From Streptomyces nitrosporeus (GTDB lineage Bacteria > Actinomycetota > Actinomycetes > Streptomycetales > Streptomycetaceae), in the NCBI RefSeq assembly GCF_008704555.1, contig NZ_CP023702.1, forward strand, positions 2,790,001 to 2,854,000: a DNA stretch of 64,000 nucleotides, written 5' to 3'. Both the position numbers and the translations under genes were made by a program. Every line of letters starts with the position of its first letter. The first letter of the stretch is position 1. This document shows positions 44,136 through 52,503 of this stretch, one piece after another. Under the pieces are notes generated by a model, which was not told where the DNA came from, made no database searches, and saw only the letters and a list, made by a program, of their open reading frames with translations.

Positions 44136-45730
44136 CGGGCCTCGTCCTTAGGTGCTGCTTCGAGGTGACCGGCGGCGGCACCGGTCATGGCCGAACCCAG
44201 TTCCTCGGGAGTGATGGTGGCGGGGTCGGCGTCCGCGACCAGCTTTCCGCGGTACATGACGCGCAGGGTGTCGGAGAGCCCGATGAGCTCGTCCAGGTCC
44301 GCCGAGATGAGCAGGACGGCAAGGCCCTCGCGGCGGGCCTCACGGATCTGGTCCCAGATCTGGGCCTGTGCGCCGACGTCCACCCCGCGGGTGGGGTGGG
44401 CGGCGATCAGCAGCTTGGGGCCGTGGCTCATCTCGCGGCCGACGATCAGCTTCTGCTGGTTGCCGCCGGAGAGCGAGGCCGCGGTGACCTCGATGCCGGG
44501 GGTGCGCACGTCGTACTCGCGCACGATGCGCTCGGTGTCGGTGCGCGCCGCCTTGGGGTCGAGGAGGAAGCCCCGGCTGTTGGGCTTCTCGGTGACGTGG
44601 CCGAGGATGCGGTTCTCCCACAGCGGGGCGTCCAGCAGCACCCCGTGGCGGTGGCGGTCCTCGGGGATGTAACCGATGCCGTCCTCACGCCGCTTGCGGG
44701 TGGGGGCGTTCGAGATGTCCACGCCGTCCAGGGTGATGGCGCCGCTGTCGGGGCTCCGCATCCCCATGAGCGCCTCGATCAGCTCGGTCTGGCCGTTGCC
44801 CTCGACACCGGCGATGCCGAGGACCTCTCCCTTGTGGATGGTGAGGCCGACCTCGGACAGCACGTCGCGGACGGCGCCGTCCGGGTCCGTGGCGCTGAGC
44901 GAGAGCCCCTCGACGCGCAGCATCGGCACGTCGGTCACCGTGGACTCGCGGGTCTCGGGCGAGGGGAGTTCGCTGCCGACCATCAGCTCGGCGAGCTGCT
45001 TGGTGGTGGTGTCCGCGGGGTCCGCGGTACCCACCGTCGTACCCCGCCGGATCACGGTGATCTCGTCGGCGACGGAGAGCACCTCGCCCAGCTTGTGCGA
45101 GATGAAGATGACCGTCAGGCCTTCGGCCTTGAGCTCCCGGAGGTTCGCGAAGAGCGCGTCGACCTCCTGCGGGACGAGGACGGCGGTCGGCTCGTCCAGG
45201 ATCAGGATGCGGGCGCCGCGGTAGAGGACCTTGAGGATCTCCACGCGCTGCCGGTCGGCGACCCCGAGGTCCTCGACGAGCGCGTCGGGCCGTACGCCCA
45301 GACCGTAGGCGTCGGAGATCTCCTTGATCTTCCTGCGGGCGGCGGAGCCGATGCCGTGCAGCTTCTCGCCGCCGAGCACGACGTTCTCCAGCACGGTGAA
45401 GTTGTCGGCGAGCATGAAGTGCTGGTGCACCATGCCGATCCCGCGCGCGATGGCGTCACCGGGGTTGCCGAAGGTGACCTGCTCACCGTCCACGGCGATG
45501 GTGCCCTCGTCCGGCTTCTGCATGCCGTAGAGGATCTTCATCAGGGTGGACTTGCCGGCACCGTTCTCTCCGACGAGGGCGTGGACCGTGCCCTTGCGGA
45601 CGGTGATCCCGATGTCGTGGTTGGCGACGACGCCGGGGAAACGCTTGGTGATGCCGTGCAGTTCTACGGCGGGGGGACTGCTGGACGCGTTGATGACGCA
45701 CTCTCCTTGGCCGGACAGGAGCGGGGGCAC
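44132..45730 (-). CDS. Nucleoside ABC transporter ATP-binding protein (double NBD)
   Basis: Up to 532 residues with two ATPase domains, as in sugar/nucleoside ABC systems. NBD1: Walker A GENGAGKSTLMKIL, signature VADRQRVEILK, Walker B RILILDEPTAVL. NBD2: GVEGNGQTELIEAL, signature LSGGNQQKLIVGREM, then KLLIAAHPTRGVDVGAQ. NBD2 Walker A lacks the GKS lysine, normal for this family. The start is unclear: GTG 45730 has no ribosome site, whereas a good AAGGAG (45703-45708) stands 5 nt before an in-frame GTC and 8 nt before ATC, codons that do not normally start translation. Confidence 0.9.
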   Translation of the reverse strand: MPPLLSGQGECVINASSSPPAVELHGITKRFPGVVANHDIGITVRKGTVHALVGENGAGKSTLMKILYGMQKPDEGTIAVDGEQVTFGNPGDAIARGIGMVHQHFMLADNFTVLENVVLGGEKLHGIGSAARRKIKEISDAYGLGVRPDALVEDLGVADRQRVEILKVLYRGARILILDEPTAVLVPQEVDALFANLRELKAEGLTVIFISHKLGEVLSVADEITVIRRGTTVGTADPADTTTKQLAELMVGSELPSPETRESTVTDVPMLRVEGLSLSATDPDGAVRDVLSEVGLTIHKGEVLGIAGVEGNGQTELIEALMGMRSPDSGAITLDGVDISNAPTRKRREDGIGYIPEDRHRHGVLLDAPLWENRILGHVTEKPNSRGFLLDPKAARTDTERIVREYDVRTPGIEVTAASLSGGNQQKLIVGREMSHGPKLLIAAHPTRGVDVGAQAQIWDQIREARREGLAVLLISADLDELIGLSDTLRVMYRGKLVADADPATITPEELGSAMTGAAAGHLEAAPKDEAR

Positions 45731-45778
45731 AGGGGCGGGCGGGACGGGCGGGGTGAAGCTATCGCGCCGGAAGGCTGT

Positions 45779-45790
45779 CTACACGCGTAG
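45779..45790 (-). promoter_or_regulatory. Variant operator CTACACGCGTAG at the ABC transporter-cdd operon promoter
   Basis: One change from the perfect palindrome, 49 bp before the ATPase GTG. A TAGCTT -10 candidate (45756-45761, minus strand) lies 17 bp downstream. Confidence 0.6.
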
Positions 45791-46175
45791 CGCTGCCGAA
45801 TCGTGAAGCACGGGACCGTCGGGCGGCCGGTCGGGAATCCGGGGCCGCCATGGGCGGGTACCGCACAGGACACGACTTCTTCGGTACGTCCGGGAGGGCT
45901 TCGCCGTCCCGGAGGCTTCGGGCCCCGGAGGTTCCGGGGCCGGGGGGCAGGGGCCCGGCGGGAACCGGGGGCGGGGGTTCGCGGCCGGGACCACCGGACC
46001 CGGCCCGCCCCGGGACCCTGCCGGGCCCGGGGGCCGGCGGGATCTTCGAGGGCCGGCGGCTCCGGGGCCGGGACGGGCCCCTTCGGCGCGGGCTCCGGCG
46101 AGCACCCCACGGGCCCGGAGCGGCGACGACGCCCACTCCGGGCCCACGGGAAACCAGCCGGTGCGGCCGGAGCCG
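45791..46175. other. GC-rich intergenic region, no gene seen
   Basis: About 385 bp between the binding protein gene and the ABC operon promoter. After an ordinary first 100 bp it is dominated by CCGGGGCC-type low-complexity sequence with many short inverted repeats, which can end the binding protein transcript. Open frames exist but have only Pro/Arg/Gly-rich composition. Confidence 0.6.
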
Positions 46176-47231
46176 TTACGGGGCGGTCTTGACGGTGATC
46201 TCGCCGGCGATGATGCTCTTCTTCGCCTCGTCCACCGCGGCGATGACGTCGGTCATCTCCGTGAAGGCCGGGTTGGACATCGCCAGGCCGACGCCGTCCT
46301 TGTCGAGGCCGTAGCGGACCTCACCGGTCTCGGGCTTGCCGTCCTGGACGGACTTGATCAGGTTGAAGACGGAGTCCTCGACGTCCTTGGTGACCGAGGT
46401 GAGGATCGACTCCTTGTAGGCGGCGAGCCCCTCCTGCTTGTACTGGTCGGAGTCGACGCCGATGTTCCACTTGCCCGCCTTGGAGACGGCCTCGATGGCA
46501 CCGGAACCGGCCAGGCCGGCCGCCGAGTAGACCACGTCGGCACCCTTGTCCAGCTGGCCCTGCGCCGCGGCCTTGCCGAGGTCGGGCTTGGAGAAGCCGT
46601 CGAAGTTCGGCGGCTGGGTGAGGTACTGCGGGACGACCTTCACCTTGGAGTCGGTGTCCTTGACGCCCTGCGTGAAGCCGGCCTCGAACTTCTTGATCAG
46701 CGGGGTCTCGACACCGCCGATGAAGCCGACCGTCTTGGTCTTGGTGACCTTGGCGGCGGCGACACCCGCGAGGTAGGAGCCCTGCTCCTCGTTGAAGACG
46801 ATGTTGGCGATGTTCTCGCCGGTCACCGAGGCGTCGTCGATGATGCCGAAGGTGATCTTCGGGAACTTCGGGGCGACCTTCTCTATGGCGGGGGCGTAGG
46901 CGAAGCCGACGCCGATCACCGGGTTGTTGCCGGCGCGGGCCAGCGCGGTGAGGCGCTGCACCTTGTCGGCGTCCGCCTCGCCGTCGGAGGGCTCGGCCTC
47001 GGTGCCCTTGACACCGAGCTCCTTCTCGGCGCGGGCGAGGCCCGCGTAGGCGGCGTCGTTGAACGACTGGTCGCCGCGGCCGCCGATGTCGTACGCGATG
47101 GCCGTCTTGTCGGCCTTGGAGTCGGAGCTGCTGCTCGACGAGGAGGAGGACGACTCGCCGCACGCGGTGACGCTGAGCGCGAGCGCCGCGGACATGACGC
47201 CCACGGTGGCAATCCTGGTGATCCGGCGCAA
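46176..47231 (-). CDS. BMP-family nucleoside-binding lipoprotein
   Basis: 351 residues. Signal peptide with lipobox LSVTAC (Cys at 24), a run of about ten Ser residues as flexible linker, then the periplasmic-binding fold of the BMP/Med family: KTAIAYDIGGRGDQSFNDAAYAGL is the N-terminal signature, GNNPVIGVGFAYAPAIEKVAPKFP and DVVYSAAGLAGSGAIEAVSKAG follow. It captures nucleosides for the ABC permeases encoded next in line. TTG start with an AAGGAG site 8 nt away. Transcribed separately from the ATPase-permease operon, with its own operator. Confidence 0.92.
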   Translation of the reverse strand: MRRITRIATVGVMSAALALSVTACGESSSSSSSSSSDSKADKTAIAYDIGGRGDQSFNDAAYAGLARAEKELGVKGTEAEPSDGEADADKVQRLTALARAGNNPVIGVGFAYAPAIEKVAPKFPKITFGIIDDASVTGENIANIVFNEEQGSYLAGVAAAKVTKTKTVGFIGGVETPLIKKFEAGFTQGVKDTDSKVKVVPQYLTQPPNFDGFSKPDLGKAAAQGQLDKGADVVYSAAGLAGSGAIEAVSKAGKWNIGVDSDQYKQEGLAAYKESILTSVTKDVEDSVFNLIKSVQDGKPETGEVRYGLDKDGVGLAMSNPAFTEMTDVIAAVDEAKKSIIAGEITVKTAP

Positions 47232-47291
47232 GGGAAGGCTCCTTCAAACCTGACCGAAGCGCCTCTTCCGGCGCTGGTTTCGCCGCGATCG

Positions 47292-47303
47292 TAACGCGCG
47301 TAG
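47292..47303 (-). promoter_or_regulatory. Variant operator at the nucleoside-binding lipoprotein promoter
   Basis: TAACGCGCGTAG keeps the CGCGCGTAG half and core and differs at two positions in the other half. It is 61 bp upstream of the TTG start, next to a TACGAT -10 candidate on the minus strand. Confidence 0.55.
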
Positions 47304-47372
47304 ATGTCAGATAAGGACCCCTACGGAAGCTGTTATCGGATCGTCGCGAACAGAAGGTGTCCTCCGCGCCGA

Positions 47373-48593
47373 TCAGGGATTGCCGTCGAGCAGCGCCGAG
47401 GCGGTGAACAGCTCCACCCCGACCGTGATCGCCTCCTCGTCCACGTCGAAGTTCCCGCGGTGCAGGTCCAGGCCGCGGGCGTCCCCGACCGGGCGCACGC
47501 CGAGCCTGGCCATGGCGCCGGGGACCTGCTCCAGGTACCAGGAGAAGTCCTCGCCGCCCAGGCTCTGCTCGGTGTCCTCGATCGCGTACGATCCGCGCCG
47601 TACGGTCATGGCGGCGTCCAGCAGGCCGATCGACTCGGCCTCGTTGACCACGGGCGGGACTCCCCGGATGTAGTCGATCACCGTCTTCGCCCGGTACATT
47701 CCGGCCACCTCGTCGATGGCGGAGTGGACCAGGTCGGGGGCCTGGCGCCAGCTCTCCAGGTCGAGGCAGCGGACCGTCCCGGACAGCTCTGCGTGCTGCG
47801 GGATGACGTTGGGGGCGTGCCCGGTCGTCAGCCGTCCCCAGGTGACGGCGAGCCCGGCCCGCGCGTCCACGCGCCGGGAGAGCAGCGCGGGCACGTCGGT
47901 GACGATACGGGCCGAGGCGGTCACCAGGTCGGTGGTGAGGTGCGGGCGGGCGGTGTGGCCGCCCGGTCCGTCGAGGGCGACCTCCAGCCGGTCGCAGGCG
48001 GAGGTGATCGGCCCGATCCTCAGGCCGATCTTCCCCACGTCCACCTTGGGGTCGCAGTGCACCCCGATGATCCGCCCCACGCCTTCCAGGACGCCGGCCT
48101 CCACGGCGTCGGTGGCCCCGCCGGGCAGCACCTCCTCGGCCGGCTGGAACAGCAGCCGCACCGGGCGGGGCAGCAGTCCCTGCCGGTCCAGGCCGGCGAG
48201 CACCAGCCCGGCGCCGAGGACGCAGGTGGTGTGGACGTCGTGCCCGCAGGCGTGCGCCCGGTCGGGCACGGTGGAGCGGTAGGGCACCTTGGTCTTGGTG
48301 TCCGGGATCGGCAGCGCGTCGATGTCCGCCCGCAGCGCCAGCATCGGCACCCCCTGGCCCCGGTCCCCGATGTCGCAGATGAGCCCCGTGCCCAGGGGCA
48401 GCACCCTGGGGCGCAGCCCCGCCTTCTCCAGCCGGTCCTTGATGGCGGCGGTGGTGCGGTACTCCTGGTTGCCGAGCTCCGGGTGCATGTGCAGATCACG
48501 GCGGAAGGCGATGAGCTCGGCACGCAGGTCGTCGGAGAGGGTGCCGGGCATGACGGCCTCGGCACGGGACGCGCGGGACTTCAACTGGTTCAC
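47373..48593 (-). CDS. M20 family amidohydrolase/peptidase
   Basis: 406 residues; M20D-type metal hydrolase of N-acyl amino acids or hippurate-like amides. RRDLHMHPELGNQEYRT, metal motif HACGHDVHTTCVLGA, FQPAEEVLPGGA with catalytic Glu, GVHCDP, and late HRGNFDVDE metal His are all present. GTG 48593 start. Upstream (48594-48833) is a 240-bp stretch with nothing clear apart from the neighbouring TetR gene's terminator. It marks the beginning of a more variable segment of the window. Confidence 0.88.
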   Translation of the reverse strand: MNQLKSRASRAEAVMPGTLSDDLRAELIAFRRDLHMHPELGNQEYRTTAAIKDRLEKAGLRPRVLPLGTGLICDIGDRGQGVPMLALRADIDALPIPDTKTKVPYRSTVPDRAHACGHDVHTTCVLGAGLVLAGLDRQGLLPRPVRLLFQPAEEVLPGGATDAVEAGVLEGVGRIIGVHCDPKVDVGKIGLRIGPITSACDRLEVALDGPGGHTARPHLTTDLVTASARIVTDVPALLSRRVDARAGLAVTWGRLTTGHAPNVIPQHAELSGTVRCLDLESWRQAPDLVHSAIDEVAGMYRAKTVIDYIRGVPPVVNEAESIGLLDAAMTVRRGSYAIEDTEQSLGGEDFSWYLEQVPGAMARLGVRPVGDARGLDLHRGNFDVDEEAITVGVELFTASALLDGNP

Positions 48594-48781
48594 CCAGTGA
48601 AGGTTAGGCCCCCACCCCCCTCAACTGGCCACAGATCAACAAAAGTTCAGCCGCACAGGGGAACGAAAGTCGGCGCTGCGGCGTGTGAGGGCCCAGTGGG
48701 GTGGGTACACTGCGCGGCTCCTTCCGGGTGCGTACGGCGCACACATGCCGCGCGTCCCGCCCGCTCCGGCCCCCGGACGGC

Positions 48782-48816
48782 GGCCCCGGAGTCCGGGGAG
48801 ACCCCGGGCCGGGGCC
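48782..48816 (-). terminator. Probable terminator after the TetR gene
   Basis: Outer arms GGCCCCGG (48782-48789) and CCGGGGCC (48809-48816) with an inner CGGGG/CCCCG stem, 18 bp past the TetR stop codon. Confidence 0.55.
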
Positions 48817-48833
48817 GCCCGGCGGGGGCCGGA

Positions 48834-49418
48834 TCAGGAATCGATCAGCCGCTGGACGGCGTCCCCGTACCGCGCCGCGAGGACCTCGGGGTCCGCCGCG
48901 AGCAGGACCGGGTCCTGGACCACATGGAGGCTGGTGAGCAGTCCGCCGAGCTGGGCGGCGATCAGATGGGCGCGGAGCTCGGCGTCCCCGCCCTCCAGCC
49001 GGCGCACCAGGGGGCGGGCGAAGACGTCGTCGACGGCCGTACGGAGGGTGCGCCGCACCTCCTCCCGGTCCGAGGCCCGGAACAGTGCGGAGAGCGCGGT
49101 CACGGCCAGCGCCCCGGTGCGCGTCGAGGGCAGGCACACCACGTGACCGACGATCGCCCTGCCCATGCCCTCCAGCGGTCCCTCCATGACCTGGGCGGCG
49201 GGCAGGTCGACGGTCATCGTCTCCAGGAACAGCCGTTCCTTGGAGCCGAAATGGCGGATGACCAGTGCGGCGTCGACGCCCGCGCGGGCTGCCACGGCAC
49301 GGATGCCGACGGCGTCGAACCCCGCCTCGCCGAAGAGCTCGCGGGCGGCGTCGAAGATCACGCCCCGGGTCACGGCTGCGGGCTGCCGGGGCTTGGCGGC
49401 GCGGGGGCGTGCGGTCAT
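48834..49418 (-). CDS. TetR-family regulator
   Basis: 194 residues. HTH at about 17-60 (VIFDAARELFGEAGFDAVGIRAVAARAGVDAALVIRHFGSKERLF) followed by a TetR_C-like helical domain (EGMGRAIVGHVVCLPST...). Divergent from the short-chain dehydrogenase gene, with two inverted repeats between them that are probably its operators. ATG 49418; the longer frame upstream is rejected as it would run through the SDR gene. Confidence 0.88.
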   Translation of the reverse strand: MTARPRAAKPRQPAAVTRGVIFDAARELFGEAGFDAVGIRAVAARAGVDAALVIRHFGSKERLFLETMTVDLPAAQVMEGPLEGMGRAIVGHVVCLPSTRTGALAVTALSALFRASDREEVRRTLRTAVDDVFARPLVRRLEGGDAELRAHLIAAQLGGLLTSLHVVQDPVLLAADPEVLAARYGDAVQRLIDS

Positions 49419-49449
49419 GGCGGAAGGGCTCCTCGGTCGTGCCGTTCGA

Positions 49450-49492
49450 TAAGTCATCATAGATGACTTACGCTTGTCATCATTGTTGACAA
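49450..49492. promoter_or_regulatory. Two adjacent inverted repeats between divergent TetR and SDR genes
   Basis: Site 1 (49450-49470): 9-bp arms TAAGTCATC and GATGACTTA around ATA. Site 2 (49474-49492): arms TTGTCA and TGACAA around 7 nt. Both share the GTCATC-like half-site and lie in an AT-rich gap, as expected for TetR operators. Confidence 0.75.
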
Positions 49493-49544
49493 CGGTCCGC
49501 GGACGGCGGGGGGCGGCCGCCGGAAGAACGAAGGAGCAGCGGAT

Positions 49545-50342
49545 ATGGACCGCTTGAAGGACAAGGTCGCGATCATCACGGGCGCCGGCAGCGGGATCGG
49601 CCGGGCCGCCGCGGAACTGATGAGCCGCGAAGGCGCGCTGGTCGTGGCGGCCGACCACGACACGGCCTCGGCCGAGCGGACCGCGCGCCTGATCGGCGAC
49701 GCGGGCGGGCGGGCGCTGGCGTACACGGTGGACGTCATGGACGACACCTCCGTGGGCGACATGGTCGAGGCCTCGGTGCGCGAGTTCGGCCGCCTCGACG
49801 TCCTGTGCAACCACGTCGGCGGGACGAACCCGCGCAAGGACCTGGACCTGCTGCGCCTGGACATGGACGAGTTCACCCGGGCCGTGGACCTCAACGTCCG
49901 CTCCACCCTCACGGGCTCCCGGTACGCCATCCCCCACATGGCGCGCTCGGGCGGCGGCTCGATCGTCAACACGGCCTCGGTGGCCGCCCTGGTCGGCGAC
50001 GTGCTCCAGATCTCGTACGGCGCGGTCAAGGCGGCGGTCGTCAGCGCCACCAAGTCGATCGCCGTGCAGTACGGCCCCCAGGGCATCCGCTGCAACGCGG
50101 TGGCTCCGGGGACGGTCATGACCCCGGCGCTGCTGGACAACCTCCCGGCCGAGGTCATCGAGTCCCTGAAGGGCTACAACTCGCTGCCCTACCTGGGCGC
50201 CCCGGAGGACATCGGCCACACCATGGTCTTCCTGGCCTCCGACGAGTCGCGCTACCTCACCGGCCAGCTGCTGGTGGTCGACGGCGGGATGACCAGCCAG
50301 TCGCCGGCCGCTCCGGGGCGCCGGGCGATGCTGCCCGCGTGA
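49545..50342 (+). CDS. Short-chain dehydrogenase/reductase
   Basis: 265 residues, classical SDR. Cofactor motif ITGAGSGIGRAAAEL, Asp of AADHDTAS favouring NAD, NHVGG (NAG-equivalent), catalytic Ser in NTASVAAL and YGAVK with catalytic Tyr and Lys. Substrate unknown. ATG 49545 follows GAAGGAG. Likely induced when the divergent TetR repressor releases its operators. Confidence 0.9.
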   Translation: MDRLKDKVAIITGAGSGIGRAAAELMSREGALVVAADHDTASAERTARLIGDAGGRALAYTVDVMDDTSVGDMVEASVREFGRLDVLCNHVGGTNPRKDLDLLRLDMDEFTRAVDLNVRSTLTGSRYAIPHMARSGGGSIVNTASVAALVGDVLQISYGAVKAAVVSATKSIAVQYGPQGIRCNAVAPGTVMTPALLDNLPAEVIESLKGYNSLPYLGAPEDIGHTMVFLASDESRYLTGQLLVVDGGMTSQSPAAPGRRAMLPA

Positions 50343-50386
50343 CCGTACGCGGCGGAGCCCCCGTCCGCCGGCGCCCGCGCCCGGCG

Positions 50387-50412
50387 GCGCCCCCGGTACG
50401 GGCCGGGGGCGC
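50387..50412 (+). terminator. Terminator after the SDR gene
   Basis: 10-bp perfect stem GCGCCCCCGG / CCGGGGGCGC around TACGGG, 45 bp after the stop codon. Confidence 0.7.
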
Positions 50413-51108
50413 GGGCCGTCCGCCGGCCCGGCCGGGGAAGAGCGGGACCGGAGGCAGCGGGGAGGGGCGCGTTCGCCCCGGCGCGGGGCGGCGGTGCCGC
50501 CCGGGGCGCGGCCCGTCGCCGGTCCGCCCGGGACGCGTCCGGCGTACCGCGGCCGGACGGCGGGGGCGCCGCCGTAGGGGTTGACGACACCGGGCCGGGC
50601 AGGCGGTCACCAGGACGTGCGGGGCTGCGCGCGTCCGGCGGGCGCCGACGGCCGCGCCGGCGAGGACCGCGCGGGGCCCGCCGCCGCGTCCGGGAGTACG
50701 GGCGCCTCCCCGGCAGGACGGTCCACGGACGGAAGCGCCTGAAGCGGCTCTGACGGTCCGGAGCGGCGTCCGGGCGGAAAGGAATGCGGACGGATTCCCG
50801 AACTCGAATCCACCGTTCCGCAAACACATCCCGAATACCGGTCACGGAATCCGGTGTGGGTGGTATTGCCACACTGTCCACCGAATCACACAAACCGGAG
50901 AAGACCTTCCGGAATTCGAAACACACCTGCGGGAACATGGCCGAAAATTCGCTGGCATGGCGCGATCCCCGCACCAACAAACCCTACTGACCAGTCACTT
51001 GTCATCTCGCATACTGGAATCCTCTGGACGGGCCCGCCACGGTCGCGTTAATTTCCGCATCTCATCGGGGTCCGGAATTCCTGTCCTCTTTCCGAGCGGA
51101 GAGACGAG
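50413..51108 (+). promoter_or_regulatory. Long intergenic region leading into the biosynthetic-type operon
   Basis: About 700 bp. The first half is very GC-rich low-complexity DNA. From about 50780 to 51108 G+C falls to roughly 55%, unlike its surroundings; this part should hold the operon promoter and leader, but I cannot fix a -10/-35 pair. A 17-codon frame (50937-50990, MAENSLAW...NKPY) with a weak CGGGAA upstream is the only small reading of note and is not called as a gene. Confidence 0.5.
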
Positions 51109-52341
51109 TTGCTTCCGAAGCGTCTGCTGCCGGCCTCCGGCCCGGAGCGATTACTTGCGGCCTCCACCCTGGTGAGTTCCGCGGGAAAAGGGATCTTCCT
51201 CACCGCCGGCGTCCTCTACCTGACGCGCGCGGTGTCCCTGCCCGCCGTGCAGACCGGGCTCCTGTTCAGCGTGGCCGGACTGGTGTCCGTGCTCGCGGGT
51301 ATCCCGCTGGGCAAGACGGCCGACCGGTTCGGGCCGCGCGGGGTGCTGTGGGGCAGCCTGGGGCTCAGCTCCCTCTCCGCGCTCGCGTTCCTCCTCTGCC
51401 GGGGCTACGCCGACTCGCTGCTCGTCGTGATCGCGGCGACCGTCGGCCAGGCGGGCCTGCTGGTGGCGCGCGGGCCGGTCATCAACCGCATCGCCACCCG
51501 CAAGGCCCAGGAGCTCCGTGCCTACATCCGGGCGGTGACCAACGCCGGTATCGCGCTCGGTGCGGCGGTCGCGGGCTGGGCGGCCCAGCAGGACACCGCC
51601 CAGGCGTACCGGGTCCTGGTCGTCGTGTGCGCGGGGTGTTTCGCGGGCGCGCTGCTGATCGCGCTGCGGCTGCCCCGGCTCGCCCCGATCCCGGCCGACC
51701 GCGCGTCCCGCTGGGCCGCCCTGGGCGACCGCCCCTATGTGGTCCTGTCGCTGCTGGACGGCATCCTCTCCATCCAGTACCGGGTGCTGACGGTCGCTCT
51801 GCCGCTGTGGATCGTCACCGCGACCGAGGCCCCGCGCTGGTCGGTCTCCGGCGCGGTCGTCCTCAACACCGTTCTGGTGATCGCGCTCCAGGTCCGGGTC
51901 AGCCGCGATGTGGACACCCCCGAGCGGGCCGGCCGTGCCATGACGGTCGCCGGGATGTTCCTCCTGGGTTCCTGCCTGGCCCTCGCGGCGACGTCGGGGC
52001 TGCCCGGGGAAGCCGCCGTGGTGATGCTGGTGATCGCGGTCGCCGCGCACAGCTTCGGCGAACTGAAGCAGGCGGCGGGCGGTTTCGAGCTGTCCAACAC
52101 CCTCGCCCCGCCGCATGCCGTCGGGCAGTACCTGGGGCTCTTCGGCATGGGGATGGGGCTCGCCGAGTCCTTCGGCCCGGCTCTGCTGACCTGGCTCTGT
52201 ATCGGCTGGGGGTGGCCCGGCTGGTGCGTGATGGGAGTCGTGTTCCTGCTGGCCGGAGTGGCCGCGCGGCCGGTCGTCCGCTGGGCGGAACGCACCCGGC
52301 CCGCCACCTGGGCCGAACCACCACGAGCGGCCGCCGTCTGA
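51109..52341 (+). CDS. MFS transporter, first gene of the biosynthetic-type operon
   Basis: 410 residues, about 11-12 membrane helices. GIPLGKTADRFGPRGVLWGSLGL is the MFS loop 2-3 motif. Probable exporter of the operon's product. TTG 51109 follows GGAGAG. Residue 15 is encoded by TTA (51151-51153), the rare Leu codon read by the bldA tRNA, so expression of this gene, and perhaps the operon, should depend on developmental bldA control. The next gene starts 162 bp later after a short 15-bp repeat array. Confidence 0.87.
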   Translation: MLPKRLLPASGPERLLAASTLVSSAGKGIFLTAGVLYLTRAVSLPAVQTGLLFSVAGLVSVLAGIPLGKTADRFGPRGVLWGSLGLSSLSALAFLLCRGYADSLLVVIAATVGQAGLLVARGPVINRIATRKAQELRAYIRAVTNAGIALGAAVAGWAAQQDTAQAYRVLVVVCAGCFAGALLIALRLPRLAPIPADRASRWAALGDRPYVVLSLLDGILSIQYRVLTVALPLWIVTATEAPRWSVSGAVVLNTVLVIALQVRVSRDVDTPERAGRAMTVAGMFLLGSCLALAATSGLPGEAAVVMLVIAVAAHSFGELKQAAGGFELSNTLAPPHAVGQYLGLFGMGMGLAESFGPALLTWLCIGWGWPGWCVMGVVFLLAGVAARPVVRWAERTRPATWAEPPRAAAV

Positions 52342-52418
52342 GCCGTACCGACCACCCGCCCGGCCCCGCGCCCCCGCCCTCCGGGCCCTGCCCCGGCCCC
52401 GGGACCCGCGCCCCGGAG

Positions 52419-52463
52419 CCGTACCGCCCGAATCCGTACCGACCGAAGCCGTACCGCCCTGCC
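52419..52463. repeat. Three tandem 15-bp repeats
   Basis: Units at 52419, 52434 and 52449 start CCGTACCG(C/A)CC, between the MFS stop and the SGNH start. Function unknown. Confidence 0.6.
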
Positions 52464-52503
52464 CGGTCCCCGTCCCCGTGGCCCCGCCGACGAAAGGTCC
52501 ACC

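Noticed and set aside
45791..46175. Several open frames of 120-150 codons in the GC-rich gap
   Set aside because: Only Pro/Arg/Gly low-complexity, no ribosome sites, and frames on both strands at once.
48594..48833. Possible small RNA or gene between the M20 hydrolase and TetR genes
   Set aside because: No frame with a ribosome site and no promoter-terminator pair that I can support; the hairpin at its end is explained as the TetR terminator.
50784..50990. 68-codon frame in the low-G+C region before the operon
   Set aside because: No ribosome site, no recognisable domain, and composition of non-coding DNA; only the last 17 codons were noted as a remote possibility.
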